From positions 1,057,775-1,121,774 of the forward strand of contig NZ_LWKZ01000001.1 of assembly GCF_001905005.1 (NCBI RefSeq): a stretch of DNA of 64,000 nucleotides, written 5' to 3'. Position numbers and translations under genes: made by a program. The notes beneath the pieces were generated by a model. It did not search any database. It was given only the letters and a program-made list of their open reading frames with translations, and was not told the origin of the DNA. Position 1 is the stretch's first letter. Each line of letters begins with the position of its first letter. Below, one piece after another: positions 40,313-50,570 of the stretch. The DNA is from Streptomyces sp. CB02923. GTDB lineage: Bacteria; Actinomycetota; Actinomycetes; Streptomycetales; Streptomycetaceae.

Positions 40313-41278
40313 TCAGATCACCCGGCCGCCGCGCTGCCGGTGGTCGCGGGGGCTGATACCCCGTACCCGTTTGAAAGCGGCGCTCAGGGCGAACGGGCTG
40401 CCGTAGCCGACCCGGCGGGCGACCGCGCCAAGTGTGGCGTCCGGCTCGCGCAGAAGGTCGGCGGCGAGGGCCAGGCGCAGGCCGGTCAGGTACGTCATCG
40501 GGGGCTCGCCCACCAGCTCGGTGAAGCGGCGGCCCAGCGCCGCGCGGGAGACGCCACTCGCCGCCGCCAGCCCGGCGACAGTCCATGCCCGCGCCGGATC
40601 GTCGTGCAACAGCCGCAGCGCACGGCCCACCACGGGGTCACCGTACGCGCCGGGCCCGCCCGGGGCCGTCGCCTCCGGCCGCGCGAACCACGCCCGCAGC
40701 GCGGCGGTCAGCAGCAGGTCCAGCAGCCGGTCCAGGACCACTTCCTGGCCCGGCGCGTCCTTGCCCATCTCCGCTTCGAGGAGCGGCACGAGGGAGCAGT
40801 GCCAGGCGTCGGCGGGCAGCCGTACCAGCGGCGGCAGCGCGCGCAGCAGCCGCTGGTTGATCTCACCACGCATCCGGTACGTACCGCTGAGCAGGACCAC
40901 CGGGCCGTCGGGGCCGTCACCCCAGCTCCGTACGCCGAGGTCCATCGCCTCGCACAGCCACTCGCCCTCCGGGGTCGCGGAGACCTGGCCCGGGTGGATG
41001 ACGACGCGCGGCGCGGTGGCCGGGTCGTCGGCGACGGTGTACGGGTCGGGGCCGCGCAGCACCGCCACGTCACCGGGCAGCAACCGAATCGCGCCCGCCC
41101 CGCCCGCGGCCTCCGGCGCCGCGCCGGGGACCACCCACGCGCCGCCCCGCACCACCGACATCAGGGTCAGCGGCGCCTCGTCCTGGATGCGCAGCGCCCA
41201 GGGCGGGCTGAGGACCGAGCGCATGAGGAAGGCGCCGCGCGCTCGCGGCCCGTCCAGCAGTCCGGTCAGGGCGTCCAT
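40313..41278 (-). CDS. AraC-family regulator with cupin domain
   Basis: 321 residues from ATG at 41278. The N-terminal half is cupin-like (MRSVLSPPWALRIQDEAPLT, AIRLLPGDVAVLRGPDPY), as in AraC regulators of the CuxR/cupin_6 type. The C-terminal double HTH is at about 215-315 (WTVAGLAAASGVSRAALGRR, then TLGAVARRVGYGSPFALSAA). It is divergent from the DUF1772 membrane gene, its likely target. Confidence 0.92.
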   Translation of the reverse strand: MDALTGLLDGPRARGAFLMRSVLSPPWALRIQDEAPLTLMSVVRGGAWVVPGAAPEAAGGAGAIRLLPGDVAVLRGPDPYTVADDPATAPRVVIHPGQVSATPEGEWLCEAMDLGVRSWGDGPDGPVVLLSGTYRMRGEINQRLLRALPPLVRLPADAWHCSLVPLLEAEMGKDAPGQEVVLDRLLDLLLTAALRAWFARPEATAPGGPGAYGDPVVGRALRLLHDDPARAWTVAGLAAASGVSRAALGRRFTELVGEPPMTYLTGLRLALAADLLREPDATLGAVARRVGYGSPFALSAAFKRVRGISPRDHRQRGGRVI

Positions 41279-41418
41279 GGACGTGAGCGTAGTGGGACGG
41301 CTGGACGGACGGACATGGGAGCGAGCCGTCCGCCCATGGCCGGGCCGGGCGCCCGGCCCTTGACTGGACGGGAGCGCGCCGGACCCGCCGGACACCGCGA
41401 GCAGAGGACCGCCCGCCC

Positions 41419-41937
41419 ATGTACGACTCGATCCGCACCACGACCCTGTTCGCCGCCACCGTGACCACGGGCCTGACCGCGGGGCTGTTCTTCGCGTTCT
41501 CCTGCGCCGTACTGCCGGGCCTGCACGCAGCCGGCGACCGGACCTTCGTCAGCACGATGCAGCACGTCAACACCGCCATTATGAACGGCTGGTTCGCCCT
41601 CGCCTTCATGGGCGCGCCGCTCCTCACGGCGGCGACCGCCGCTCTGCACCTGCGGGGCGACGCCCGCGCCGCGCTCCCCTGGATCGCCGCCGCCCTCGCT
41701 CTCTACGCGGTGACGCTCGCCGTCACCTTCGGTCTCAGCGTCCCTCTGAACAACGCCCTCGCGGCGGCCGGAGACCCGTCCCGTCTCACGGAAACCGCAC
41801 TCGCCACGACACGCGCGCGCTTCGAGGCGTCCTGGACCCGCTGGAATCTCGTCCGCACCCTCACCACCACGGCCGCCCTCGGCTGCCTGATCCGCGGCGT
41901 GGTTCTGCACGGCCGCCTCACGGGCAAAAGCGTCTGA
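41419..41937 (+). CDS. DUF1772 (anthrone oxygenase-like) membrane protein
   Basis: 172 residues with four membrane helices: about 7-30, 53-73, 85-105 and 141-163. The family-typical NTAIMNGWFALAFMGAP and FGLSVPLNNALAA are present. Related fungal and bacterial proteins are linked to anthrone oxidation, but function in Streptomyces is not established. It is divergent from the AraC regulator, which probably controls it. Confidence 0.88.
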   Translation: MYDSIRTTTLFAATVTTGLTAGLFFAFSCAVLPGLHAAGDRTFVSTMQHVNTAIMNGWFALAFMGAPLLTAATAALHLRGDARAALPWIAAALALYAVTLAVTFGLSVPLNNALAAAGDPSRLTETALATTRARFEASWTRWNLVRTLTTTAALGCLIRGVVLHGRLTGKSV

Positions 41938-41954
41938 AACGCCGTAGCAGCAGG

Positions 41955-42929
41955 TCAGGACTGCCAAGGATCGAAGTACTTGAGCGCCGTCTGCTGGATG
42001 CGGCTCTGCGCGGGCCAGTCCGCGTCGGGGCCCAGGACCAGGACGGCGAACTGGCGGCCGTCGGGGACGGTGAAGGCGCGGTCGGTGACGCGGGCGCGGA
42101 CGCCCAGTTTTTCGCTGTCGTAGCCGTAGACGAGTTCGGTGGTGCCCGAACTGAGCCCGATGTCCGTGACGGAACCCAGGCTCATCTCCACGTACCCCGG
42201 CTTGTCGGCGAGGCTGCGGGAGGTCGCCGCGAGGGCTTCGTGCGGGGTGATGTCGGGCTCGGTGATCTCGAAGATCTGGAGGAGGTACCGCTGGTCGGGG
42301 GCGGTGTAGAAGACACCGTCCGTGCGCTCGGTGCGCTGCCACTTCTCCGGTACGGCGAGGGAGAAACCCGCGCTGTCCCGCGCCAGGCGGTAGCCGGACG
42401 GGACCGCGCCCGGGGACGACCCGGACGCGCCGTCGGTCGCCGTACCGTCCGTGGCGGAGCCGGTCGGCACCTCGGCCGGCCCGGTGGCGCGGTGCGGGCC
42501 GGTCGACGAGACCGACGGTCCGGCGTCGGAGCGCACGGCGTCGTCGCCGCCCCACAGCAGCCACCCGCCGCCGAACCCCGCGGCGACCACGGCGACCGCC
42601 GCGCCGACGATGAGCGGCGTCGGCCAGGAGCGCGGGTGGGCGGCGGACAGCCCGGCGCCGGGCGCCGCCGCCGGGTCGTGGCCCGGCGGGCCGGACGGCG
42701 GACGGGCCGGGTGATGCGCCGGGTAGTGCGCCGGGTGGTGCGTCGCGTCGGCCGTGGCGTCGGTGAAGAAGTCCGGCCCCGGCACCGGCGCGGCGCCCGG
42801 ACCCGGAACGTGGCCGGGCTTCGACGGCGGCGGGCTCGTATACGGCGCCGGGGCCGGGCCGCCGGTCTCCCAGCGCTGCTCCTCGTCGTTCCAGCGCGCC
42901 CCGGCCGCGCCGCCCCCCTGCTCGCTCAT
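41955..42929 (-). CDS. Membrane-anchored protein with extracytoplasmic LpqN/PsbP-like domain
   Basis: 324 residues. The first about 100 are cytoplasmic and disordered (Pro/Gly/His, with HPAHYPAHHPARPPS). There is one membrane helix at about 105-128 (TPLIVGAAVAVVAAGFGGGW), then a Ser/Thr/Gly linker. The C-terminal domain (about 175-324) contains DSAGFSLAVPEKWQRTER and GVFYTAPDQRYLLQIFEI, a pattern seen in LpqN- or PsbP-like export domains. Its start is 2 bases after the stop of the GDHNT-motif small protein, so it is the third gene of that operon. Confidence 0.75.
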   Translation of the reverse strand: MSEQGGGAAGARWNDEEQRWETGGPAPAPYTSPPPSKPGHVPGPGAAPVPGPDFFTDATADATHHPAHYPAHHPARPPSGPPGHDPAAAPGAGLSAAHPRSWPTPLIVGAAVAVVAAGFGGGWLLWGGDDAVRSDAGPSVSSTGPHRATGPAEVPTGSATDGTATDGASGSSPGAVPSGYRLARDSAGFSLAVPEKWQRTERTDGVFYTAPDQRYLLQIFEITEPDITPHEALAATSRSLADKPGYVEMSLGSVTDIGLSSGTTELVYGYDSEKLGVRARVTDRAFTVPDGRQFAVLVLGPDADWPAQSRIQQTALKYFDPWQS

Positions 42930-42931
42930 GT

Positions 42932-43309
42932 TCAGCCTCCCAGCAGCGCGGCCACGGCCTGCCCCACGGCGGCGCCCGACGCCAGCATTCCGGTGACCGT
43001 GCCCGCGTCCGACAGCGCGGCGCGCAGCCGGTCCAGTCGGCCGGGCGCGGTGCGGCCGGTGGTCTCGATCTCTTCCTGGGCATCGCCCAGTTCCGCGCTC
43101 AGCAGCGTGACCTGCGGGGTCTCGATGACCCTGGCCAGGTCCTGACGCAGCTGCCGTACGGCCGCGAGCAGCTCCTCGTGCGCGGGGTCGGCGCCGGGGC
43201 GGCCGGTCGCGTTCTCGTTGTGGGTGACCGTGTTGTGGTCGCCGATGGCGAAGGCGCCGTGCACCCCGCCGATGTGGATGCCGCGGTGGCGTCCGTCTTC
43301 CGTGGCCAT
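42932..43309 (-). CDS. Small protein with N-terminal GDHNT motif
   Basis: 125 residues. The N-terminal motif is GGVHGAFAIGDHNTVTHNEN (14-33). Then comes a predicted coiled coil (EELLAAVRQLRQDLARVIET, about 45-64), a second helix, and a Gly/Ala-rich C-terminus (GMLASGAAVGQAVAALLGG) that could insert in or associate with a membrane. The same GAxxIGDHNTxxxN motif ends the membrane protein encoded just upstream. Short motifs shared by neighbouring genes are typical of bacterial amyloid or homotypic-interaction signalling pairs; that role is inferred. A strong GGGGGAGG lies 6-13 bases before the ATG. Confidence 0.78.
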   Translation of the reverse strand: MATEDGRHRGIHIGGVHGAFAIGDHNTVTHNENATGRPGADPAHEELLAAVRQLRQDLARVIETPQVTLLSAELGDAQEEIETTGRTAPGRLDRLRAALSDAGTVTGMLASGAAVGQAVAALLGG

Positions 43310-43396
43310 GTCTGCCTCCCCCTTCGTCCGCTGTGCTGCCGTACGCCGGCCGTGGTCACGATTGTGCCCCGGCGGGTGCCGGTCCGTACCGGCCGT

Positions 43397-45250
43397 TCAC
43401 CGGCTCGCGTCGGCGGGCTTGGCGGGGGCGGGCCCGGCGGGCTTGGCGGCCGTACCGGACGCCGTGCCTCCCGCGCCGCCCAGCCCGCCGTTGCTGCTGA
43501 TCGTGTTGTGGTCGCCGATGCCGATGGCGCCCTGCGCGGACTCGATGAACACCCCGCCGTCGGTGACGTTGACGATCCGCTGCTCGAACTCGTCCGTCTG
43601 ATAGCCCGCTTCGTACAGCGCGCTCCGTACGCCGCTCGCCACGCGGTCCTGGATGCTCTTCAAGTAGCGGGTGACGTCCATCTCCTGGAAGAGCGAGGCG
43701 TCACCGTCGGAGCCCAGTTCGCGGACCGAGGCCGCCGGGCCGTCGGGCAGCGCGCCGCCGTGCCCGCCCGTGAGCAGGCTCCAGGCGGAGACGAAGCCGC
43801 GCCACAGGGTCGTCACCGCGCGCCCGGCGGAGCGCGGTGTCTGCGCGAGGGCCCACACCGCCTTGCCGAAGGGGTTGTTGTGCCGGTAGCGGTGGGCGAT
43901 CCGGTCGGCTTCCCGGTACAGCGCGCGCACCGGCCACAGGACGTGCGGGGCGACCTCCAGCATGAGCATCCCGCCCTGCGTGTGGACCCGTACGAAGACC
44001 GTCGTGACGATGCCCTCGCCCCAGCCGCCGACCCGCACGCGCAGGAAGTGCCGCCGGGTCTCGCCGCCTTCCTCGACCGCGCGGGCCCGGTGCGCGGCGA
44101 AGCCGTCGGGGCCGTACGGGGCGGCGGCCCGGGACGGCAGCCCGGCCACCGGCAGGAAGACGCACTCGTCGATCTCCAGCGCGCGCAGCCGGTCCCGTAC
44201 CGCTGCGGCGGCCTGCGGGGAGCCGTGCGCGGAGGGTTCGCGGAGTGCCGCGACGAGCGGGATGATCCGCTGGAGGACCGCGTCGTTGTCCAGCGGCACC
44301 GGCCCGCCGTCGGCCGCCCCGGCCCCGTCCGGCACCGCGTCCTTGCGGGGCCGCAGTTCGACCGACAGCGACCAGGTCCGGTACGGCGTGCCCGCGCCGC
44401 AGAACGGGTCGGCCGCGCGGTACATGACCAGCGGGCCGTGCTGTTCGGTACGGATGCGGTGGCGCAGCCGCTGGAAGCGCCCGCCCTCGGCCCGTTCGGC
44501 GGGGTCGGCGGCGGCGTCCGGGAACCGGTCCCGGGACAGCTCGGTGGTCAGCACCTTGGCCACCTGTCCGTGCTGCGCGCCGACGGCCCAGGCCAGGACG
44601 AAGGGCAGCGCCAGGGCGATCCAGGCGTGCAGCGACTGCGCCGCGATCATGTTCTGCCCGAAGAGGTCGGTGGGCAGGAACAGCAGCAGCGGGTTGTCCG
44701 ACAGGTCCGGTGAGCTGCCGGAGTAGCCGTACGACGACCCCGCGGACCCCCCTGAGCCGCCGCCTTCGAACACCGTCGCCAGCAGCATCACGGCCACGAG
44801 CACCGCGCTGAAGCGCCCGTACCAGCGCAGCAGCCAGCCCGCGAACCGCCGGTACCAGGGCGGCTGCGCGGCCCGGCCCCGTACGAAGGGCGCCAGCGAG
44901 AGCAGGGCGACCGGCAGCAGGTACAGCAGGGTCAGCCCGGAGGAGAGCGGGACGGACACGATCCACAGCAGCAGTACGGCGGCGGCCCAGGCCAGTTCGA
45001 TGCGCCGGGCGCGCAGCGCGTGGGCCAGCACGCGGGCCGCGTCGAAGCCCGGGGACGGGGCCGCGAGGCGCTCTTCGTGGACGTACAGCTCGTCGATCAC
45101 CGCGTCGCGGTAGGCGAGGTCGAGGTAGGTGCCCGCGCACAGCAGCCGCGTGGCCTCACTGGCACCGAGGTGCCGGGGCGCCTCGGCACCCGGGCCGGGC
45201 TGGGAGCCGGACTGCGGGCCGGACTGCCGCGGTACGTACGGATCTGTCAC
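43397..45250 (-). CDS. Membrane protein with C-terminal GDHNT motif
   Basis: 617 residues from GTG at 45250 (GGGGGGAATCAC upstream). About four membrane helices fall between residues 85 and 240. A Gly/Ser-rich loop (FEGGGSGGSAGSSYGYSGSS) lies among them. A large soluble region follows with LRVRVGGWGEGIVTTVFVRV and the tyrosine/arginine-rich ALYREADRIAHRYRHNNPFG. Near the C-terminus, residues 571-589 read SAQGAIGIGDHNTISSNGG, followed by an Ala/Pro tail. The enzymatic part is not recognised. First gene of a three-gene operon. Confidence 0.78.
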   Translation of the reverse strand: MTDPYVPRQSGPQSGSQPGPGAEAPRHLGASEATRLLCAGTYLDLAYRDAVIDELYVHEERLAAPSPGFDAARVLAHALRARRIELAWAAAVLLLWIVSVPLSSGLTLLYLLPVALLSLAPFVRGRAAQPPWYRRFAGWLLRWYGRFSAVLVAVMLLATVFEGGGSGGSAGSSYGYSGSSPDLSDNPLLLFLPTDLFGQNMIAAQSLHAWIALALPFVLAWAVGAQHGQVAKVLTTELSRDRFPDAAADPAERAEGGRFQRLRHRIRTEQHGPLVMYRAADPFCGAGTPYRTWSLSVELRPRKDAVPDGAGAADGGPVPLDNDAVLQRIIPLVAALREPSAHGSPQAAAAVRDRLRALEIDECVFLPVAGLPSRAAAPYGPDGFAAHRARAVEEGGETRRHFLRVRVGGWGEGIVTTVFVRVHTQGGMLMLEVAPHVLWPVRALYREADRIAHRYRHNNPFGKAVWALAQTPRSAGRAVTTLWRGFVSAWSLLTGGHGGALPDGPAASVRELGSDGDASLFQEMDVTRYLKSIQDRVASGVRSALYEAGYQTDEFEQRIVNVTDGGVFIESAQGAIGIGDHNTISSNGGLGGAGGTASGTAAKPAGPAPAKPADASR

Positions 45251-45380
45251 GTGATTCCCCCCGGGCACCAACCGCCCGCGCCGGCGGGCGGGTTGTGTGT
45301 CATGAACGCCGCAGCATAAGGGAGGCCGGGGAGCCGTGTCAGGCGCACGCCCGGAAGATCACGCCAAGGTGTGACACCAA

Positions 45381-45430
45381 CGGCCGGAGCCGGTACGGAA
45401 CCCCGCGGGGTTCCGTACCGGCTCCGGCCG
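45381..45430. terminator. Perfect 50-base palindrome after mdh
   Basis: The 25-base arm CGGCCGGAGCCGGTACGGAA-CCCCG is followed directly by its exact complement, with no loop. It lies 38 bases past the mdh stop and is probably the mdh terminator. Perfect, loop-free arms of this length are uncommon for a terminator. Confidence 0.85.
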
Positions 45431-45467
45431 TGCGGGGCGCGTCGGCGGACGCGCGTCCTGCCCGGTG

Positions 45468-46868
<1,401 letters not shown>

Positions 46869-48317
46869 TCACCCGGCGCTCCGCCCCGGCCCCGACGGCA
46901 CCGGCTCCGCGCAGCCCTTCACGCCCGCCGCGGTCGTCCCGCACGCGGTGACCTTCGCCGGGTCCCCGGACACCGGGACCATCGCGGTGTACGCGTCGCC
47001 GTCCTGCCCGGCGGCCACCTTCTCGGTCCGGCCCGCCGAACTGATCGACGCCTGGTCGCCCGGCGCGGCCCCGGTGACACGGGCCCAGGCGGCGCCGCAC
47101 ACCTTGCTGTACCGCACCTCGATCAGGGAGCCCCCGGCGTACCCACGGGACGGGCTGCCGGCGTTCCGGCCGCCGCACCCCATCGCCTCGGGGTCCTTGC
47201 CCGCGCAGTCGGCTCCGGCGCACTTCACCCCGGCGGGCAGCACCGGCTTCTTGCTCGGGGACGCGGACGGCACGGGCGCCGCCTGCTTGTCCTCCTTGCC
47301 GCCCACGTCGAGCAGCAGCACCGCGGCGGCGATCACCAGCAGCGCGCCGACCACCCCCGCCAGGAACATGGTGACGCGGCGACGGCGCAGCTGCCGGTCG
47401 GCGTCGTCCGGGGAGCCCGCGGGCGGCACGGACGAGGCGGACGATGCGGACGGCGTGGACGAGGCGGATGACGCGGACGAGGCGGACGGCGTGGACGGCG
47501 CAGGGCGGTGCTCCGCGCCGGGGCCCTCCGCATGGCCCACGGGAGCGGCGTCCGGGGCCACCGGCACGGCGTCCGGATAGCCGGCCAGGCGGGGCCAGGA
47601 CACCCGGTCCGGCCGGCCGTCGTCGGGGTCCGCCGCGGCGGGCTCCAGCGGCTTGCGGCCCGGGGCCGACGGCGGTGCTGCCGGGGCCGCGGACGGCGCG
47701 GCCATGCCGGGGAAGTCGGCGGTGGACGGCAGTTCGTCGCCGCGCTGCCGAGGTGCGGCGGGCGCCGTGGCGGCCTGCGCGGCGCCGCTGCCGCCGCGCC
47801 CCCGCGTCCCGGCCTGCCCCGCGTCCCGGCCGTCCCGGTCCCCGGCCGGGTTCTTCCCGGGGCCGCCGTCCGGCTCCTCGGCCCGCTCCCCCGCCCCGGC
47901 CTCGTCCTTGTCCTCGGGCTTCGCCTTTTCCTTGATCTTCTCTTTGGTACGGGACTTCGCCTTGCCCGGCGCCGGGCCGAACTCCCCCAGCGCGGCCCGC
48001 GCCTGCGCCACCCGGATGGCCTCCATGGTGACGTCGTGCCGCATCTCCGAACGGCTCCAGGCACGTTCGGCCAGCTCCCACATCGTGGTGAGGTGCCCGG
48101 TGTGCGCGCCGGTCGCCTCGGCCAGCGCCACCACCGCACGCTGCGGCGGCAGCAGTCTTCCGTTGAGGTAGCGCTCCCACGAGGTCTTGCTGTAGCCGGT
48201 CCGGTCCGCGACGGCGGCCACGCTCAGACCGCTGCGCTCAACGAGTCTGCGCAGCTGACTGGCGAACTCCTTGACCTGCGGATCGAGTTCTTCCGGTAGC
48301 GCCCTCCAGCGAGGCAT
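46869..48317 (-). CDS. XRE regulator with membrane helix and DUF2690 domain
   Basis: 482 residues. The N-terminal HTH (about 18-60: LRRLVERSGLSVAAVADRTG, YSKTSWERYLNGRLLPP) is followed by a long disordered linker with Lys/Glu-rich (KSRTKEKIKEKAKPEDKDE) and Ser/Ala blocks (SASSASSASSTPSASSASS). A membrane helix follows RRRRVTMFLAG. The extracytoplasmic DUF2690 domain has VKCAGADCAGKDPEAMGCGG and EVRYSKVCGAAWARV, with several Cys likely in disulphides. The layout of DNA-binding inside and Cys-rich sensor outside suggests a one-component membrane-bound transcription factor. Confidence 0.9.
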   Translation of the reverse strand: MPRWRALPEELDPQVKEFASQLRRLVERSGLSVAAVADRTGYSKTSWERYLNGRLLPPQRAVVALAEATGAHTGHLTTMWELAERAWSRSEMRHDVTMEAIRVAQARAALGEFGPAPGKAKSRTKEKIKEKAKPEDKDEAGAGERAEEPDGGPGKNPAGDRDGRDAGQAGTRGRGGSGAAQAATAPAAPRQRGDELPSTADFPGMAAPSAAPAAPPSAPGRKPLEPAAADPDDGRPDRVSWPRLAGYPDAVPVAPDAAPVGHAEGPGAEHRPAPSTPSASSASSASSTPSASSASSVPPAGSPDDADRQLRRRRVTMFLAGVVGALLVIAAAVLLLDVGGKEDKQAAPVPSASPSKKPVLPAGVKCAGADCAGKDPEAMGCGGRNAGSPSRGYAGGSLIEVRYSKVCGAAWARVTGAAPGDQASISSAGRTEKVAAGQDGDAYTAMVPVSGDPAKVTACGTTAAGVKGCAEPVPSGPGRSAG

Positions 48318-48590
48318 TGCCTCCCCCTAACCCCCCATATGCGCCTGCTCGTGCCTGTCCCTTGCTCTTGCGTCCGCTCCTTCGCCGGGGCGCGACCCCC
48401 CGCAGCCCGCCCCGGTGGTTACTCACAGGGATGCTCAGAGCCAGGATGCCAGTTCCCATCTCCCGGGCGCATGGGAGCGTTCGGGCACCGGACATGCGGA
48501 CGTGCACGCCCGTACACTTCCGCCCGCTTGCGCCGGGCGAGGTCACGGGCCCGTGCCCCGGTTGCCCTGCGCGGCCCGCGCGGCCCGCGC

Positions 48591-49811
48591 TCAGGCGCCG
48601 GCCATCCCCTTCTGCAATCCGGTGTCGAGCGCGTCGAGGAACTCCTCCGTGGTCAGGTACGGCTGGTTCTTCGAGACCAGCTGCGCCAGGTCCTTGGTCA
48701 TCCGGCCGTCCTCGACCGTCTCGACGCAGACCCGCTCCAGCGTCCGGGCGAACGCGGTGACTTCGGGTGTGCCGTCCAGCCCGCCGCGGTGGGCCAGGCC
48801 GCGGGTCCAGGCGAAGACCGAGGCGATCGGGTTGGTCGAGGTGGCCTTGCCCTGCTGGTGGCGACGGTAGTGCCGGGTCACCGTGCCGTGGGCGGCCTCG
48901 GCCTCGACGGTCCGGCCGTCGGCGGACATCAGGACGGAGGTCATCAGGCCGAGCGAGCCGAAGCCCTGCGCCACGACGTCGGACTGGACGTCCCCGTCGT
49001 AGTTCTTGCAGGCCCAGACGTAACCGCCGGACCGCCGCAGGGACGCGGCGGCCATGTCGTCGATCAGCCGGTGTTCGTAGGTCAGGCCCCCGGCGTCGAA
49101 ATCTGCCTTGAACTCGGCGTCGAAGACCTCCTGGAAGAGGTCCTTGAACCGGCCGTCGTACTTCTTGAGGACCGTGTTCTTGGTGGACAGGTACACCGGG
49201 TACGAACGGGCCAGGCCGTAGCGGAACGCGGCGCGCGCGAAGTCGCGTACCGACGCGTCGTGGTTGTACATGGCGAGCGCGACGCCGGGGCCGGGGAAGT
49301 CGTGGACCTCCAGCTCGACCGGGTCGCCGCCGTCCCGGGGCGTGTAGGCCAGGGTGAGGGTGCCGGGGCCCGGGATCTTCAGGTCGGTGGCGCGGTACTG
49401 GTCGCCAAAGGCGTGGCGGGCGACGACGACCGGCTCCGTCCAGCCCGGTACGGGCCGGGGCACGTTCCGCACGATGACCGGCTCGCGGAAGATCACACCG
49501 CCGAGGAGGTCGCGGATGGTGGCGTTGGGCGAGCGGTACATCGCCTTGAGGCCGAACTCCTCGACCCGCGCCTCGTCCGGGGTGATGGTGGCGCACTTGA
49601 CGCCGACGCCGTACGTCCCGATCGCGTGGGCGGCGTCGACGGTGACCTGGTCGCCGGTGGCGTCGCGGTTCTCGATGCCCAGGTCGAAGTACTTCAGGTC
49701 GATGTCGAGATGGGGCAGGATCAGCGTGTTCCTGATGGCGGACCAGATGACGCGGGTCATCTCGTCGCCGTCGAGCTCGACGACGGGCTGGGCAACCTTG
49801 ATCTTGGCCAT
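48591..49811 (-). CDS. icd: NADP-dependent isocitrate dehydrogenase, homodimeric type
   Basis: 406 residues, similar to the eukaryote-like dimeric NADP-IDH group: [20 protein letters not shown] at the start, [14 protein letters not shown] for substrate binding, [20 protein letters not shown] and [20 protein letters not shown] for metal and cofactor sites. It makes 2-oxoglutarate and NADPH. From memory, S. coelicolor uses a monomeric IDH of about 740 residues, so this form is worth noting. ATG at 49811. Confidence 0.93.
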   Translation of the reverse strand: MAKIKVAQPVVELDGDEMTRVIWSAIRNTLILPHLDIDLKYFDLGIENRDATGDQVTVDAAHAIGTYGVGVKCATITPDEARVEEFGLKAMYRSPNATIRDLLGGVIFREPVIVRNVPRPVPGWTEPVVVARHAFGDQYRATDLKIPGPGTLTLAYTPRDGGDPVELEVHDFPGPGVALAMYNHDASVRDFARAAFRYGLARSYPVYLSTKNTVLKKYDGRFKDLFQEVFDAEFKADFDAGGLTYEHRLIDDMAAASLRRSGGYVWACKNYDGDVQSDVVAQGFGSLGLMTSVLMSADGRTVEAEAAHGTVTRHYRRHQQGKATSTNPIASVFAWTRGLAHRGGLDGTPEVTAFARTLERVCVETVEDGRMTKDLAQLVSKNQPYLTTEEFLDALDTGLQKGMAGA

Positions 49812-49973
49812 GGGGCGGGGCGTCCCTCTCGCGCGACGACTGGGGCGGCGAGGCCGGCGGCGTCCCGGACACGTCGATGTGCCTCGGCCGCCAAGCTACT
49901 CGGCGGCGGGACGCGCCGGCCGCCCCTGAGAGCGCGCGGGGGCGCACGTCACGCGAATGGCGCGGGAGAGCCG

Positions 49974-50090
49974 CGTACGGCCCCGTACGGCCGGGGCCGT
50001 ACAGCTCCCGTACGGCCGGGTCCGGGGAGGCCCGTAGCGCACCGGCCTCCCCGTACGGCCGGGAGCGTGGAGGGGCCCGTACGGCCCCGG
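49974..50090. repeat. CGTACGGCC repeat cluster
   Basis: Five copies of CGTACGGCC occur in 117 bases, most within CCGTACGGCCG, between icd and the DUF3017 gene. They can form alternative hairpins (for example GGCCGGGGCCGTAC) and probably end the folD-DUF3017 transcript. Confidence 0.8.
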
Positions 50091-50091
50091 C

Positions 50092-50520
50092 TCACCAGAC
50101 CGTGAAGTGCACCAGGTCGTCCAGGAACGGAAGCTTCAGCCACGGCTTGGGCTGCGCCATCAGTGCCAGCAGGACGATGGCCAGGCCCAGCCCGCCGTAG
50201 GTCGCCATGTCCGTGAAGCGGGACCGTACGGCCAGCATGCCCACCTTCGGCAGCATCCGGCGCATCACCGCTCCGCCCAGCAGGGACAGGCCGATCAGCA
50301 GCGACCCGATACGGAAGCCGTCGAGGGCGACGACGAGCAGCCCGAGGGCCACCCCGCCCATGACGGCCAGCAGCGGCCACTGCCGGGCGGGCGGGGCGGC
50401 GCTGCCGGGGGCGGTACGGGCGCCGCCCTCCGGCCGCGCGGTGTCGGTGGTGATCCGCGGGAAGCGGCGCGAGGGCCGCTGCGGCTCGGAGGCGCCTTCC
50501 GCGTGCGCTTCGGCACTCAT
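50092..50520 (-). CDS. DUF3017 membrane protein
   Basis: 142 residues with three membrane helices in the C-terminal 95 residues (PLLAVMGGVALGLLVVALDG, FRIGSLLIGLSLLGGAVMRR, YGGLGLAIVLLALMA), after a polar leader. The middle motif RIGSLLIGLSLLGGAVMRRM-LP is typical of actinobacterial DUF3017 proteins. It lies 50 bases downstream of folD on the same strand, a conserved arrangement; function is unknown. ATG at 50520 with GAAAGGG upstream. Confidence 0.88.
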   Translation of the reverse strand: MSAEAHAEGASEPQRPSRRFPRITTDTARPEGGARTAPGSAAPPARQWPLLAVMGGVALGLLVVALDGFRIGSLLIGLSLLGGAVMRRMLPKVGMLAVRSRFTDMATYGGLGLAIVLLALMAQPKPWLKLPFLDDLVHFTVW

Positions 50521-50570
50521 GGGTGGCAGTCCCTTTCCGTGTCCGTTCCGGTGCTGCGGGGAGTTCGGGT

